Origin: UBA822 sp036336795
GTDB lineage: Bacteria; Gemmatimonadota; Gemmatimonadetes; Longimicrobiales; Gaopeijiaceae
Reading direction: 5' to 3'
Length of the DNA stretch: 15,563 nucleotides
Assembly: GCA_036336795.1 (NCBI GenBank)
Contig: JAYZFL010000030.1
Coordinates: 1-15,563, forward strand
Part shown: positions 8,185-15,362 of the stretch, piece after piece
Numbering within the stretch: position 1 is the stretch's first letter
Layout of the letters: each line of letters opens with the position of its first letter
Position numbers and translations under genes: made by a program
The notes under the pieces: model-generated
Database searches by the model: none
What the model was told of the DNA's origin: nothing
Seen by the model: only the letters and a program-made list of their open reading frames with translations

Positions 8185-8192
8185 AGTTTTCT

Positions 8193-8705
8193 CTATCCAT
8201 CCTTAATCGATAACAAATCCATCAGGACCTCATCCTTTTCCACCACCTGACCTGGGATGACATGGACGGTCCCGACCTGGGCCTCCAGATCCGCAATGAG
8301 CTCATTTTCCATTTTCATCGCCTCCACAATCACCAAGGTCTGCCCAGATTCAACCAAGTCACCTGCACTAACTTCAACTGTCACGATTAATCCCGGCATT
8401 GGGGCACGAACCGGCTGGGGCGTGCCACCATTCAAACCTTCTCCAACCATCTTCTCCATCCCGTAAGCGTGCTCGTCTCGCACTTCCGCACAATAGTGGC
8501 GCCCTCGAATTTGGAGATCCCAACGACCCGCCTCTCCTCGATTTGCAAAAATCTGGTGGGATTCTTGTCCAATGAGGAAGGAATGAAGGTCAGTCCCTAC
8601 GATCACTTCTTCAGAGATCTCAATAGATTGGCCATTCAAGTAAATCCCACCAGGTTCGATCACCACTTCGAAACTCACATCACCGATGTCCACATTATAT
8701 CGCAT
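8193..8705 (-). CDS. Biotin carboxyl carrier protein with BT-like N-terminal domain
   Basis: This protein carries biotin between the carboxylase's two active sites. It has 170 residues. The C-terminal biotinyl domain (about 97-167) has VRAPMPGLIVTVEV and the biotinylation motif VEAMKMENEL with Lys131, 39 residues before the end, the usual distance. The first 80 or so residues are strand-rich (MRYNVDIGDVSFEVV and NGQSIEISEEVIV) and resemble the BT domain that sits between the biotin carboxylase and carrier domains in PccA. That assignment is inference. I set the start at MRYNV; a longer frame reaches 8813 but overlaps the methyltransferase gene by about 100 bases in another frame. Four bases separate it from the methyltransferase stop. 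It probably works with the biotin carboxylase at 10014-11507 and PccB at 11868-13418. Confidence 0.93.
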   Translation of the reverse strand: MRYNVDIGDVSFEVVIEPGGIYLNGQSIEISEEVIVGTDLHSFLIGQESHQIFANRGEAGRWDLQIRGRHYCAEVRDEHAYGMEKMVGEGLNGGTPQPVRAPMPGLIVTVEVSAGDLVESGQTLVIVEAMKMENELIADLEAQVGTVHVIPGQVVEKDEVLMDLLSIKDG

Positions 8706-8709
8706 GGCG

Positions 8710-10017
8710 TTATCCGGCCGCCGTGGCAGTAGACGTCCGCTGCAAAATAGCGAGGACCTCCACATGAGCTGTCTGGGGAAAGAGATCGAAAGCGTGAACT
8801 CGAGAAACACCATAGGTTGATCCTAACCGCGCGAGATCACGGGCGAGGCTTGCAGGATCACAACTCACATAGATCACCTTAAGGGGACCGTTCTTTCGGA
8901 GTAGCTCTGTAACCTGTTCGTCCACCCCCGTTCTCGGCGGATTAAGTATCACGACGTCAGCGGGCAGTGCCTCAGCAAGGCAATGCTCCACTGCTCCCGT
9001 GAGAACCGAAAACCCTTCAGGTGCATCCTGACCTGCCGCCCTGGCAGCCTCGGAGTTTAATTCAATTCCTATGGAACGATATCCTGACCTCGCGATTTTC
9101 CGACCGTACAGTCCAGCACCGCAATATGCATCAACGACGAGACGTACGGATGAACTCAGGGCCTCCGCAAGAACGCATTGATGGAGAGCGGCGGCGGCCT
9201 CATCGTTTATCTGAGTGAAAGCGGAAGGACTCGCTCGTAGTACCTCTCCCAGACGCGTGTCGTGAAAGTCCGCCATCCCACCAAGTCGGTACCCGCCGCC
9301 ATCCGGCATTGTCATCCATACCGAGACCAAATCTTTCACCTCCTTAAGTAGGATATCCGCTCGCCCGGGACCTTTCCCACCTTGGATCACCAACACAACT
9401 CCCTCGTCCACCTGTCGAAGTGTAAGACGTAGCTGATGCCCCGAAGGGAGCCGGCGAGCTCCAACACCCCACGTCGATCGCAAGCGTGTCCAGACAGCAG
9501 AGATGGCAGGTGTAGGCAGAACGCATCTATCCTCCACATCCACGATGCGATTTGGTTCATGAAGGCGGTGAAAACCAGAGACCACTCGTCCCTCAGATAG
9601 GCGTAACAAGGTAAACGTGACCTTAGAACGATAGTGGTAAGAACAGGGGCTAGCACGCACCGATACGGGATCCAGATCTAAATGACCAATCCGTCGTAGA
9701 GCGTCATGAATGAAGCGACTTTTCCAGGATAACTGATGTCCGTAAGGAATGTGTTGGAGCGCGCATCCTCCGCATTCGTCGTACCGAGAGCATACTGGGT
9801 CAGTCCGATCAGATGACGCTGAGACCACCTCTAAGATTCGCCCACGTGCCCACCGCCGCTTCAACTTCGTCACACGAATGCGAACTTTGTCACCCGGAGC
9901 AGTTCGAGGCACAAATACAGTCCGCCCATCAAGCAGATCCCCTACCCCAGCCCCATCCGAAGCGATTCCTCGGATTCGAACTACTTCTTCACCAGTTGCC
10001 ATAGGTCCGCGGGTCAT
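8710..10017 (-). CDS. rlmD: 23S rRNA (uracil-C5)-methyltransferase, RlmD/RumA type
   Basis: This is an AdoMet-dependent RNA m5U methyltransferase, most like RumA/RlmD (U1939 of 23S rRNA in E. coli); exact site specificity cannot be read from sequence. With the ATG at 10017 it has 435 residues. An N-terminal TRAM-like domain covers about 8-65. The iron-sulphur cysteines are Cys76, Cys82, Cys85 and probably Cys165 (VCSRYDECGGCALQ, then VEDRCVLP). The AdoMet motif is VVDAYCGAGLYG at 294-305, followed by LNPPRTG at 358-364. The catalytic nucleophile is Cys386 in YVSCDP, and DLFPQTAHVE at 411-420 ends in the likely general base Glu420. The start overlaps the biotin carboxylase stop as ATGA; an in-frame ATG at 10047 would overlap more. 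It is an RNA enzyme sitting inside a carboxylase gene set. Confidence 0.92.
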   Translation of the reverse strand: MTRGPMATGEEVVRIRGIASDGAGVGDLLDGRTVFVPRTAPGDKVRIRVTKLKRRWARGRILEVVSASSDRTDPVCSRYDECGGCALQHIPYGHQLSWKSRFIHDALRRIGHLDLDPVSVRASPCSYHYRSKVTFTLLRLSEGRVVSGFHRLHEPNRIVDVEDRCVLPTPAISAVWTRLRSTWGVGARRLPSGHQLRLTLRQVDEGVVLVIQGGKGPGRADILLKEVKDLVSVWMTMPDGGGYRLGGMADFHDTRLGEVLRASPSAFTQINDEAAAALHQCVLAEALSSSVRLVVDAYCGAGLYGRKIARSGYRSIGIELNSEAARAAGQDAPEGFSVLTGAVEHCLAEALPADVVILNPPRTGVDEQVTELLRKNGPLKVIYVSCDPASLARDLARLGSTYGVSRVHAFDLFPQTAHVEVLAILQRTSTATAAG

Positions 10018-11507
10018 TTTCTCCACGGCCATCCCGACGTCCGCCAAGACGACAACCGGTTCTCGTCTCTAGGGTCCAAGCGATTCGCGACACACCGACT
10101 CCGGTGTCTATGCTCCAAGACGGCTGCAGCTAACGCCGCCGTTCGAAGATCATCCTCGGCGACGCTTGACAGTTCAGGGTGATCCTCGACGTAGGCCACA
10201 CTTAACCGACCGTGAATGAAATCTGACTCATTCATCACCTGACGGTGAAAAGAAACACAGGTCTCAACACCTGCGATTTCAAGTTCATCAAGGGCTCTCT
10301 TCATTCGAGAAATCGCAAGGTCACGGCTTTCTGCGTGTACGATCAGTTTTCCAAGAAGTGGATCGTAGTGAGAAGACACATCGAAGCCCGAAGCGATTCC
10401 TCCATCCCATCGGATCCCGGAACCCGCTGGTATAGACAAATGATTGATACGCCCCGAGGACGGGAGAAAGTCACGTTGAGGGTCCTCACTAGTGATTCTA
10501 CATTCGATGGCATGACCTGTGAACGAAACCTCATCTTGGCAAAGTTCCAGACGCTCTCCCCGTGCGATTCTGATCTGGCATTCCACAAGATCAAGCCCGG
10601 TGATCATTTCAGTGACTGGGTGCTCAACTTGTAGGCGTGTATTCATCTCAAGAAAGTAGAAATTCCCATCGTCGTAGAGGAATTCGACCGTGCCTACGCC
10701 ACGATAGCCTACAGCTTGGGCCGCACGGACAGCTGCAGCTCCTATCTCAACCCTCCCAGCAGGAGTCAATGCCATGGAAGGCGCCTCTTCGATGAGTTTC
10801 TGATGCCGCCGTTGGATCGAGCACTCGCGTTCGCCCAGATGGATGACGGCCCCTGAGTTATCCGCCACAATTTGGACCTCAACGTGCCGAGGACGCGAAA
10901 GAAATTTCTCTAAATAAATGATGCTGTCACCAAATGCGGCCTCCGACTCACGGCCCACCGCCTCAAAGGCTCTCGATACCGAAGCAGAGTCACGTACGAT
11001 CCTCATTCCCTTCCCTCCTCCGCCAGCCGCAGCCTTTAGGATCACCGGAAAACCAAGGTCTTCGGCGAGGCGACAAGCATCGTCGTCATTCGCAACAGGA
11101 TCTTTTCCACCGGGAACAATAGGGATCCCCGCCTCTGTCATCCTACGTCGAGCTTCGATCTTGTCTCCCATAGCCCGGATAGATTCGGGACGAGGACCGA
11201 TGAACGTTAGCCCCGACTCCTCGACGTCTTGCGCAAACCAAGCTCTTTCAGCTAAGAATCCATAACCCGGATGAATAGCACCGGCCCCGGAGCGATGGGC
11301 AACGTCAATCATACGTTCTCCACACAGATAACTTTCCGCAGACGGTGCAGCTCCAATATGGAATGCTGCGTCTGCCAGCAGAACGTGCGGAGATAAGCGA
11401 TCCGGATCAGAATACACAGCGACCGTGCGGATATCCATGTCTCGGCAAGCCCGGATGATGCGAACAGCAATCTCGCCCCGATTAGCCACAAGCACAGTGT
11501 CAAACAT
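10014..11507 (-). CDS. accC: Biotin carboxylase subunit of an acyl-CoA carboxylase
   Basis: It carboxylates biotin using ATP and bicarbonate, and has 497 residues. The N-terminal lobe starts MFDTVLVANRGEIAVRI, with HPGYGFLAE at 79-87. The ATP-grasp glycine loop is AAAGGGGKGMR (159-169). HLGERECSIQRRHQK is at 223-237 and the active-site segment EMNTRLQVEHPVTE is at 287-300. After the carboxylase fold ends (about 450) there is a tail with AALAAAVLEHRHRSR and SSWRTSGW. This resembles the stretch that leads into the BT domain in full-length PccA, but the protein stops there and has no biotinyl domain. The ATG lacks a Shine-Dalgarno and follows a 360-base gap, so it may begin its own transcript. 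It probably pairs with the carrier at 8193-8705. Confidence 0.95.
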   Translation of the reverse strand: MFDTVLVANRGEIAVRIIRACRDMDIRTVAVYSDPDRLSPHVLLADAAFHIGAAPSAESYLCGERMIDVAHRSGAGAIHPGYGFLAERAWFAQDVEESGLTFIGPRPESIRAMGDKIEARRRMTEAGIPIVPGGKDPVANDDDACRLAEDLGFPVILKAAAGGGGKGMRIVRDSASVSRAFEAVGRESEAAFGDSIIYLEKFLSRPRHVEVQIVADNSGAVIHLGERECSIQRRHQKLIEEAPSMALTPAGRVEIGAAAVRAAQAVGYRGVGTVEFLYDDGNFYFLEMNTRLQVEHPVTEMITGLDLVECQIRIARGERLELCQDEVSFTGHAIECRITSEDPQRDFLPSSGRINHLSIPAGSGIRWDGGIASGFDVSSHYDPLLGKLIVHAESRDLAISRMKRALDELEIAGVETCVSFHRQVMNESDFIHGRLSVAYVEDHPELSSVAEDDLRTAALAAAVLEHRHRSRCVANRLDPRDENRLSSWRTSGWPWRK

Positions 11508-11867
11508 GATAAGATTAGATCGGCGTTGGGGATGAGGTACAGGACTCCAGATAGGCTTCTGACTCAGGATCGAAGGAAGTTTGGGGAAGCTTTAGAGCAG
11601 TGTAAAGCCCAACCCAGGAGCATGAGGAAGAACGTGAGTGGGAATTCACTCTCCCTAACCATCTCACCCCAAAGAACTCTCTTGCCCGATGAACCTTTCG
11701 GTCACAGGTCCGGAGTCCTTCCGTCCAACTGCCATTCCTGATTAGCTAATCGGTCGCATCGAGCCACGTGACGCCGAGCGTGCGGCTAACGGTCCCGACC
11801 TCTCAATCCTCTGCCAATCGAATCACGTCACCCTCGATGTGTCCAAAGTGATCCCTGAAAAACCAAC
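11508..11867 (-). other. 360-bp gap with possible decayed coding sequence
   Basis: This is the only stretch over 300 bases without a supported gene. On the minus strand one frame reads FRDHFGHIEGDVIRLAED, then TGA (11803-11805), then EVGTVSRTLGVTWLDATD, then TAG (11746-11748), then 76 open codons to TAA (11515-11517), with no good start codon. The codons between the first two stops mostly end in G or C, as in coding sequence. Another frame has a 32-residue ORF (11564-11662) with a hydrophobic run LTFFLMLLGW. I recognise none of these. A TTTACA (complement of 11601-11606) is the best -35-like hexamer before accC, but its -10 is poor. I see no riboswitch, tRNA or T-run terminator. Confidence 0.3.
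11740..11751. other. Perfect 12-bp palindrome GATTAGCTAATC
   Basis: GATTAGCTAATC reads the same on both strands. It sits in the gap 233 bases before the accC start. It could be an operator half-site pair, but a 12-base AT-rich palindrome can also arise by chance, and no regulator gene is adjacent. Confidence 0.3.
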
Positions 11868-13418
11868 CTAGAGGGGGATATTTCCATGCTTCTTCAGGGG
11901 ATTTTCGTCCCTCTTGTTACGAAGCATGTCTAAAGCCCTAATGAGTCGAGGGCGTGTTTGTCTTGGGTCAATTACGTCGTCGATATACCCCCGAGCGGCG
12001 GCGATATAGGGGTGGGCGAATCGTTCTCGGTATTCTTCGATCCGTGCATCCGTGGCAGCTTTCGGATCCTCAGATTCTGCAATCTCTTTTCGAAACAAGA
12101 TCTCTACCGCACCCTTGGGTCCCATCACAGCGATTTCCGCAGTGGGCCACGCCAAATTGACGTCACCTCGAATGTGCTTTGAATTCATCACGTCATACGC
12201 ACCCCCGTAAGCCTTCCTCGTGATCACCGTTAGCTTCGGGACCGTGGCCTCACAAAACGCGTAGAGCAACTTCGCCCCGTGCCGGATGATTCCCCCATGC
12301 TCTTGTCCTATTCCAGGAAGGAATCCCGGAACATCTTCAAAAACGACCAACGGAATGTTGAAAGAGTCACAAAACCGAACGAAGCGTGCTCCCTTTACGG
12401 ACGAGTCGATGTCCAATACTCCCGCGAGGACCGCTGGTTGATTCCCTATGACGCCAACGGAGTGTCCCCCTAAATGAGCGAAGCCCACCGTGAGATTACG
12501 GGCGAAGGCTGCGTGAACCTCATAGAAATTACTGTCATCGACAACGTACCGAATGACATCATGTATATCATATGGTTGACTAGAGTTATCCGGAACAATG
12601 TAAAGTAATTTATCTTCCTGTCGATCATGAGGATCGTCTGTTTCCCGAACCGGCGGTAGCTCGGTATTGTTCTGGGGTAAGAACGCCAATAGATCCCTTA
12701 CTGCAGCAAGACACTCTGGTTCCGAGCTATGTGCGAAATGGGCTACACCTGACTTGGAAGCATGTACATCGGTTCCCCCAAGACTCTCCATGTCTACATC
12801 CTCATGCGTAACTGCCCGTACGACCTGTGGACCTGTCACAAACATGTTGCTGACACCTCGGACCATGTATACAAAATCTGTGATCGCAGGCGAGTAGACA
12901 GCTCCCCCTGCGCATGGTCCGAGGATTACACTAATCTGGGGGATAACACCGGAGGCAAGCGTGTTTCTCAAGAAGATATCAGCATACCCAGCAAGAGATA
13001 CGACTCCCTCTTGAATACGCGCCCCTCCTGAGTCGTTAAGGCCGATCAATGGGGCCCCCGTCTTCAATGCTATGTCCTGTAGTTTGACGATCTTTTCCGC
13101 GTGCGCTTCGGAGAGAGACCCCCCAAATACCGTAAAATCCTGAGAAAACACAAAGACCAATCGCCCTTGAATAGTACCGTGTCCTGTAACGACGCCGTCA
13201 CCCAGAAACTTCTTGTCAACAATACCGACGTCGGTCGATCGGTGGGTGACGAATCTGTCCATTTCGACAAAGGAATCTTCGTCTAAGAGCAATCCGATCC
13301 GTTGCCGGGCGAGGAGCTTCCCCTTCGCGTTTTGGTCTTCCAGTCTCTCCGGTCCGCCACCGAGTCGAGCCTCGTGGCCGAGATCCTCAAGCTGCTCAAG
13401 CTTTTTCTCCATCGACAC
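11868..13418 (-). CDS. pccB: Propionyl-CoA carboxylase beta (carboxyltransferase) subunit
   Basis: It transfers the carboxyl group from biotin to propionyl-CoA, giving methylmalonyl-CoA. It has 516 residues, the family length. Crotonase-like N and C domains carry the paired oxyanion-hole glycines: GGARIQEG (131-138) with GPCAGGAVYSPA (168-179), and GFLPGIGQEHGGIIRHGAKL (365-384) with RKAYGGAYDVM (401-411). Asp409 in GAYDVM matches the residue (Asp422 in Streptomyces coelicolor PccB) tied to propionyl- over longer acyl-CoA. The C-terminus KKHGNIPL is the conserved family end, so the gene is complete. The GTG start at 13418 has AAGGAGG 7 bases upstream; the ATG at 13412 has a poorer spacing of 13. 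The lipoprotein stop is 14 bases upstream, so the two are probably co-transcribed. Confidence 0.97.
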   Translation of the reverse strand: MSMEKKLEQLEDLGHEARLGGGPERLEDQNAKGKLLARQRIGLLLDEDSFVEMDRFVTHRSTDVGIVDKKFLGDGVVTGHGTIQGRLVFVFSQDFTVFGGSLSEAHAEKIVKLQDIALKTGAPLIGLNDSGGARIQEGVVSLAGYADIFLRNTLASGVIPQISVILGPCAGGAVYSPAITDFVYMVRGVSNMFVTGPQVVRAVTHEDVDMESLGGTDVHASKSGVAHFAHSSEPECLAAVRDLLAFLPQNNTELPPVRETDDPHDRQEDKLLYIVPDNSSQPYDIHDVIRYVVDDSNFYEVHAAFARNLTVGFAHLGGHSVGVIGNQPAVLAGVLDIDSSVKGARFVRFCDSFNIPLVVFEDVPGFLPGIGQEHGGIIRHGAKLLYAFCEATVPKLTVITRKAYGGAYDVMNSKHIRGDVNLAWPTAEIAVMGPKGAVEILFRKEIAESEDPKAATDARIEEYRERFAHPYIAAARGYIDDVIDPRQTRPRLIRALDMLRNKRDENPLKKHGNIPL

Positions 13419-13425
13419 AGGCGCG

Positions 13426-13432
13426 CCTCCTT
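13426..13432 (-). promoter_or_regulatory. Strong Shine-Dalgarno AAGGAGG for pccB
   Basis: AAGGAGG on the minus strand lies 7 bases before the GTG at 13418. It is the strongest ribosome-binding site in the window and decides for GTG over the ATG six bases further on. Confidence 0.8.
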
Positions 13433-15349
13433 CTATCGTCCCGAGGGAGTGGAAGGTCCGAAAACCGGACAGCGGAATCCAACGATTCGGTCCGGCGCCC
13501 CTTCCGGAATCGAATCAGTTTCAGGGTCCGGCAACGGCGGGAGAAAAATTGGATCGGAACGCTGACCTGGGGCAACTCCCTGTGTCCTCCGATCTTGTAA
13601 ACAAACCAAGAAATGTTCTCTCTGAATCCGTCCATCTTCGACGGACAACGACCCTGTGGCACCCGGGAAATTCGAGGTTTGTTCGAGGGCCTCGAGAAGT
13701 TCCCTAGGAGTGCGGGCACCGACGCGAATCCCCTCCAACAACAACACCGCTGCGTCGTAACCTAACTCGGGGACCGAGGAGGGTAGTGTTCTCTGATGAA
13801 AAGCCTCATATGCTTGAACAAAGGCCCGATGTCCTTCAGACTCACCATCTGGAGGCCGCGGGGAGGACGTGATGACTCCATTCGTGTGTCGTGTATCGAC
13901 TCTGGCTAACATGTCCGAGTCGCTCCATCCCGCAGTCCCTAAAATCCTAACTTCCAGAGAATCTATTCCGAAAAAAGTCACCTGTGGTGCCATCAATTCT
14001 ATATCCTGGGACGGAAGCGGTAGAACTAGGACATGGGGCATCAGCGATTCCACCTGGCGAAGTTCTTCCTCGAAGAAAGTGGCACCCGTAGCGTAGCCGA
14101 TCTCCGCAAGAATTAGGCCTCCGGAGGACTGAAAGGTTTCCGAAAAAGCAAAAGTTTCAAAAATTCCCGCGCGTGTTTCTGGATAGATGACTACAGCGCT
14201 ATTCAATTCACTTGCTAAAGCGTACTGGGCCAATGCCCTGGAGGCACTTGGATCATCACCAGCTAGTGAGTAAACACTCGTCGCACCAGCAGGAACTAGT
14301 GGTGAAGTCGGCGAAATTACGGGGACAGAGCTTCCGTTCAAGCGAGCGACTTCTTCAAGAGTGAAGCCCTGGAGAGGACCGACAAACCCCAACACGTCAG
14401 CTGAATCCAATGCCGCCACAGCCTCCCGGACACCCTGCACATTTCCACCGTTATCACGGATCACCAATTCCGTCTCGGCCCGGTTAGCTTGCGCCTGACC
14501 AAACTGTTCCAAGGCGATGCGAATACCGTCCTGAATTTCGTCAGCGAATTCCCTGAGCCTCGGAGATCCGCTGATCGGCAGGATCACGCCAATTCTTGGC
14601 ACGACGAGAAACTCACCCATGTCGCCCGTCAGGATGCCTTCAGCGATACGTCGACTTCTTCCGATCAGTCCTTCTTGGAGGGCCGTCCGCGCTCCCTCCT
14701 CAGCTAATCCCAAATCCCCAGCAACATATCTTCTCAACGCAACCTCGGCAGAAAGAGGTCCTGTAAACGGGCCTTGAGCTGTTTCCAGTAAAGTCAACAG
14801 ATCTTCTTCTGAGAGATCTCGAGAATACTCAGAAATTCGAGTCAGGAGACCGTCGTCTGGAATTAAAGCTGCCGTGGTCGTCCAAATGCCAATGGCCTCG
14901 GCAGGGCGCCCCACACTCACCAAAGCTTCCCCTTCTAACACAGCCACTTCACTCAACCTTAAATCATCTCTTGGTAAAAGGATCCGAAATTGGCGCACAG
15001 CCGCAAGCGCTTCTTCGGGATTCCCGAGACTTTGGGCAGCTTGCGCTCGCATCCAAAAGATCTGCGAGCTCCCCGGCACAGCCGCAAAAGAGGATTCGAC
15101 TTCAATCCAGAGTTCTTTTGCAGCCTCGAAATCACCCGCATCGAGAGCGAATTGAGCCTCCGCTAGAAGTCGCCTTAACTGCTCCCGTTGGACTAACGTT
15201 GATGCGCCCACTTCGAGGGCAGGATCCGCGGAGTCGGGCACTCGGCTCACCGATTCGCCCAATGACCTGCACCCGAAAATCAGTAGAGGGAGAGATAGGC
15301 AAAGCCCGGACACCGCAGGCGTCCGGGCTTTCCCACAAGAACTCCGCAT
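13433..15349 (-). CDS. Lipoprotein with helical repeats and LpoA-like periplasmic-binding domain
   Basis: This is a probable lipid-anchored envelope protein of 638 residues. From the ATG at 15349 a signal peptide MRSSCGKARTPAVSGLCLSL is followed by PLLIFGC, a lipobox with lipidated Cys27. Residues about 52-245 form TPR-like helix pairs (AQFALDAGDFEAAKELW, AQAAQSLGNPEEALAAV and EALVSVGRPAEAIGIW). From about 250 a type I periplasmic-binding fold begins (PRIGVILPISGSPRLREF), continuing with VIRDNGG, VLGFVGPLQG, VPVISPTSP and ELGYDAAVLLLEGI. The TPR plus Peripla_BP arrangement is that of LpoA, which activates peptidoglycan synthases, but amino-acid-transport binding proteins share the second domain. 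No permease genes are adjacent, which favours the LpoA-like reading. An ATG at 15403 would overlap the acidic gene and place the lipobox too deep. Confidence 0.85.
   Translation of the reverse strand: MRSSCGKARTPAVSGLCLSLPLLIFGCRSLGESVSRVPDSADPALEVGASTLVQREQLRRLLAEAQFALDAGDFEAAKELWIEVESSFAAVPGSSQIFWMRAQAAQSLGNPEEALAAVRQFRILLPRDDLRLSEVAVLEGEALVSVGRPAEAIGIWTTTAALIPDDGLLTRISEYSRDLSEEDLLTLLETAQGPFTGPLSAEVALRRYVAGDLGLAEEGARTALQEGLIGRSRRIAEGILTGDMGEFLVVPRIGVILPISGSPRLREFADEIQDGIRIALEQFGQAQANRAETELVIRDNGGNVQGVREAVAALDSADVLGFVGPLQGFTLEEVARLNGSSVPVISPTSPLVPAGATSVYSLAGDDPSASRALAQYALASELNSAVVIYPETRAGIFETFAFSETFQSSGGLILAEIGYATGATFFEEELRQVESLMPHVLVLPLPSQDIELMAPQVTFFGIDSLEVRILGTAGWSDSDMLARVDTRHTNGVITSSPRPPDGESEGHRAFVQAYEAFHQRTLPSSVPELGYDAAVLLLEGIRVGARTPRELLEALEQTSNFPGATGSLSVEDGRIQREHFLVCLQDRRTQGVAPGQRSDPIFLPPLPDPETDSIPEGAPDRIVGFRCPVFGPSTPSGR
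15301..15331. other. Perfect 11-bp stem-loop, terminator-like, inside lipoprotein leader
   Basis: Arms AAAGCCCGGAC (15301-15311) and GTCCGGGCTTT (15321-15331) pair perfectly around a 9-base loop. On the minus strand it lies 31 bases after the stop of the acidic-tail gene, where a terminator would be expected. It also encodes residues KARTPAVSGL of the lipoprotein signal peptide. Only three T follow the stem, so it is a weak intrinsic terminator at best; it may attenuate transcription or block translation. Confidence 0.6.
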
Positions 15350-15362
15350 AGAAAAGCTCGCG

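Noticed and set aside
8706..8813. N-terminal extension of the biotin carrier
   Set aside because: It lies inside the methyltransferase C-terminus in another frame; the start at 8705 fits the 4-base spacing after the stop.
11564..11662. Minus-strand 32-residue ORF with a hydrophobic stretch in the gap
   Set aside because: It has poor ribosome-binding spacing, no proper lipobox and no support beyond chance; noted only within the gap description.
11526..11741. Plus-strand 71-codon ORF in the gap
   Set aside because: It has no recognisable motif and no ribosome-binding site, and it would be the only plus-strand gene in the window.
11508..11867. Cobalamin or FMN riboswitch
   Set aside because: I looked for conserved B12-box or RFN-like motifs in the gap and saw none; the rib genes are coupled to upstream genes, with no leader.
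13213..13707. Plus-strand open frame of 164 codons
   Set aside because: It is antisense to the end of the lipoprotein gene and the start of pccB, is low in structure and has no motifs.
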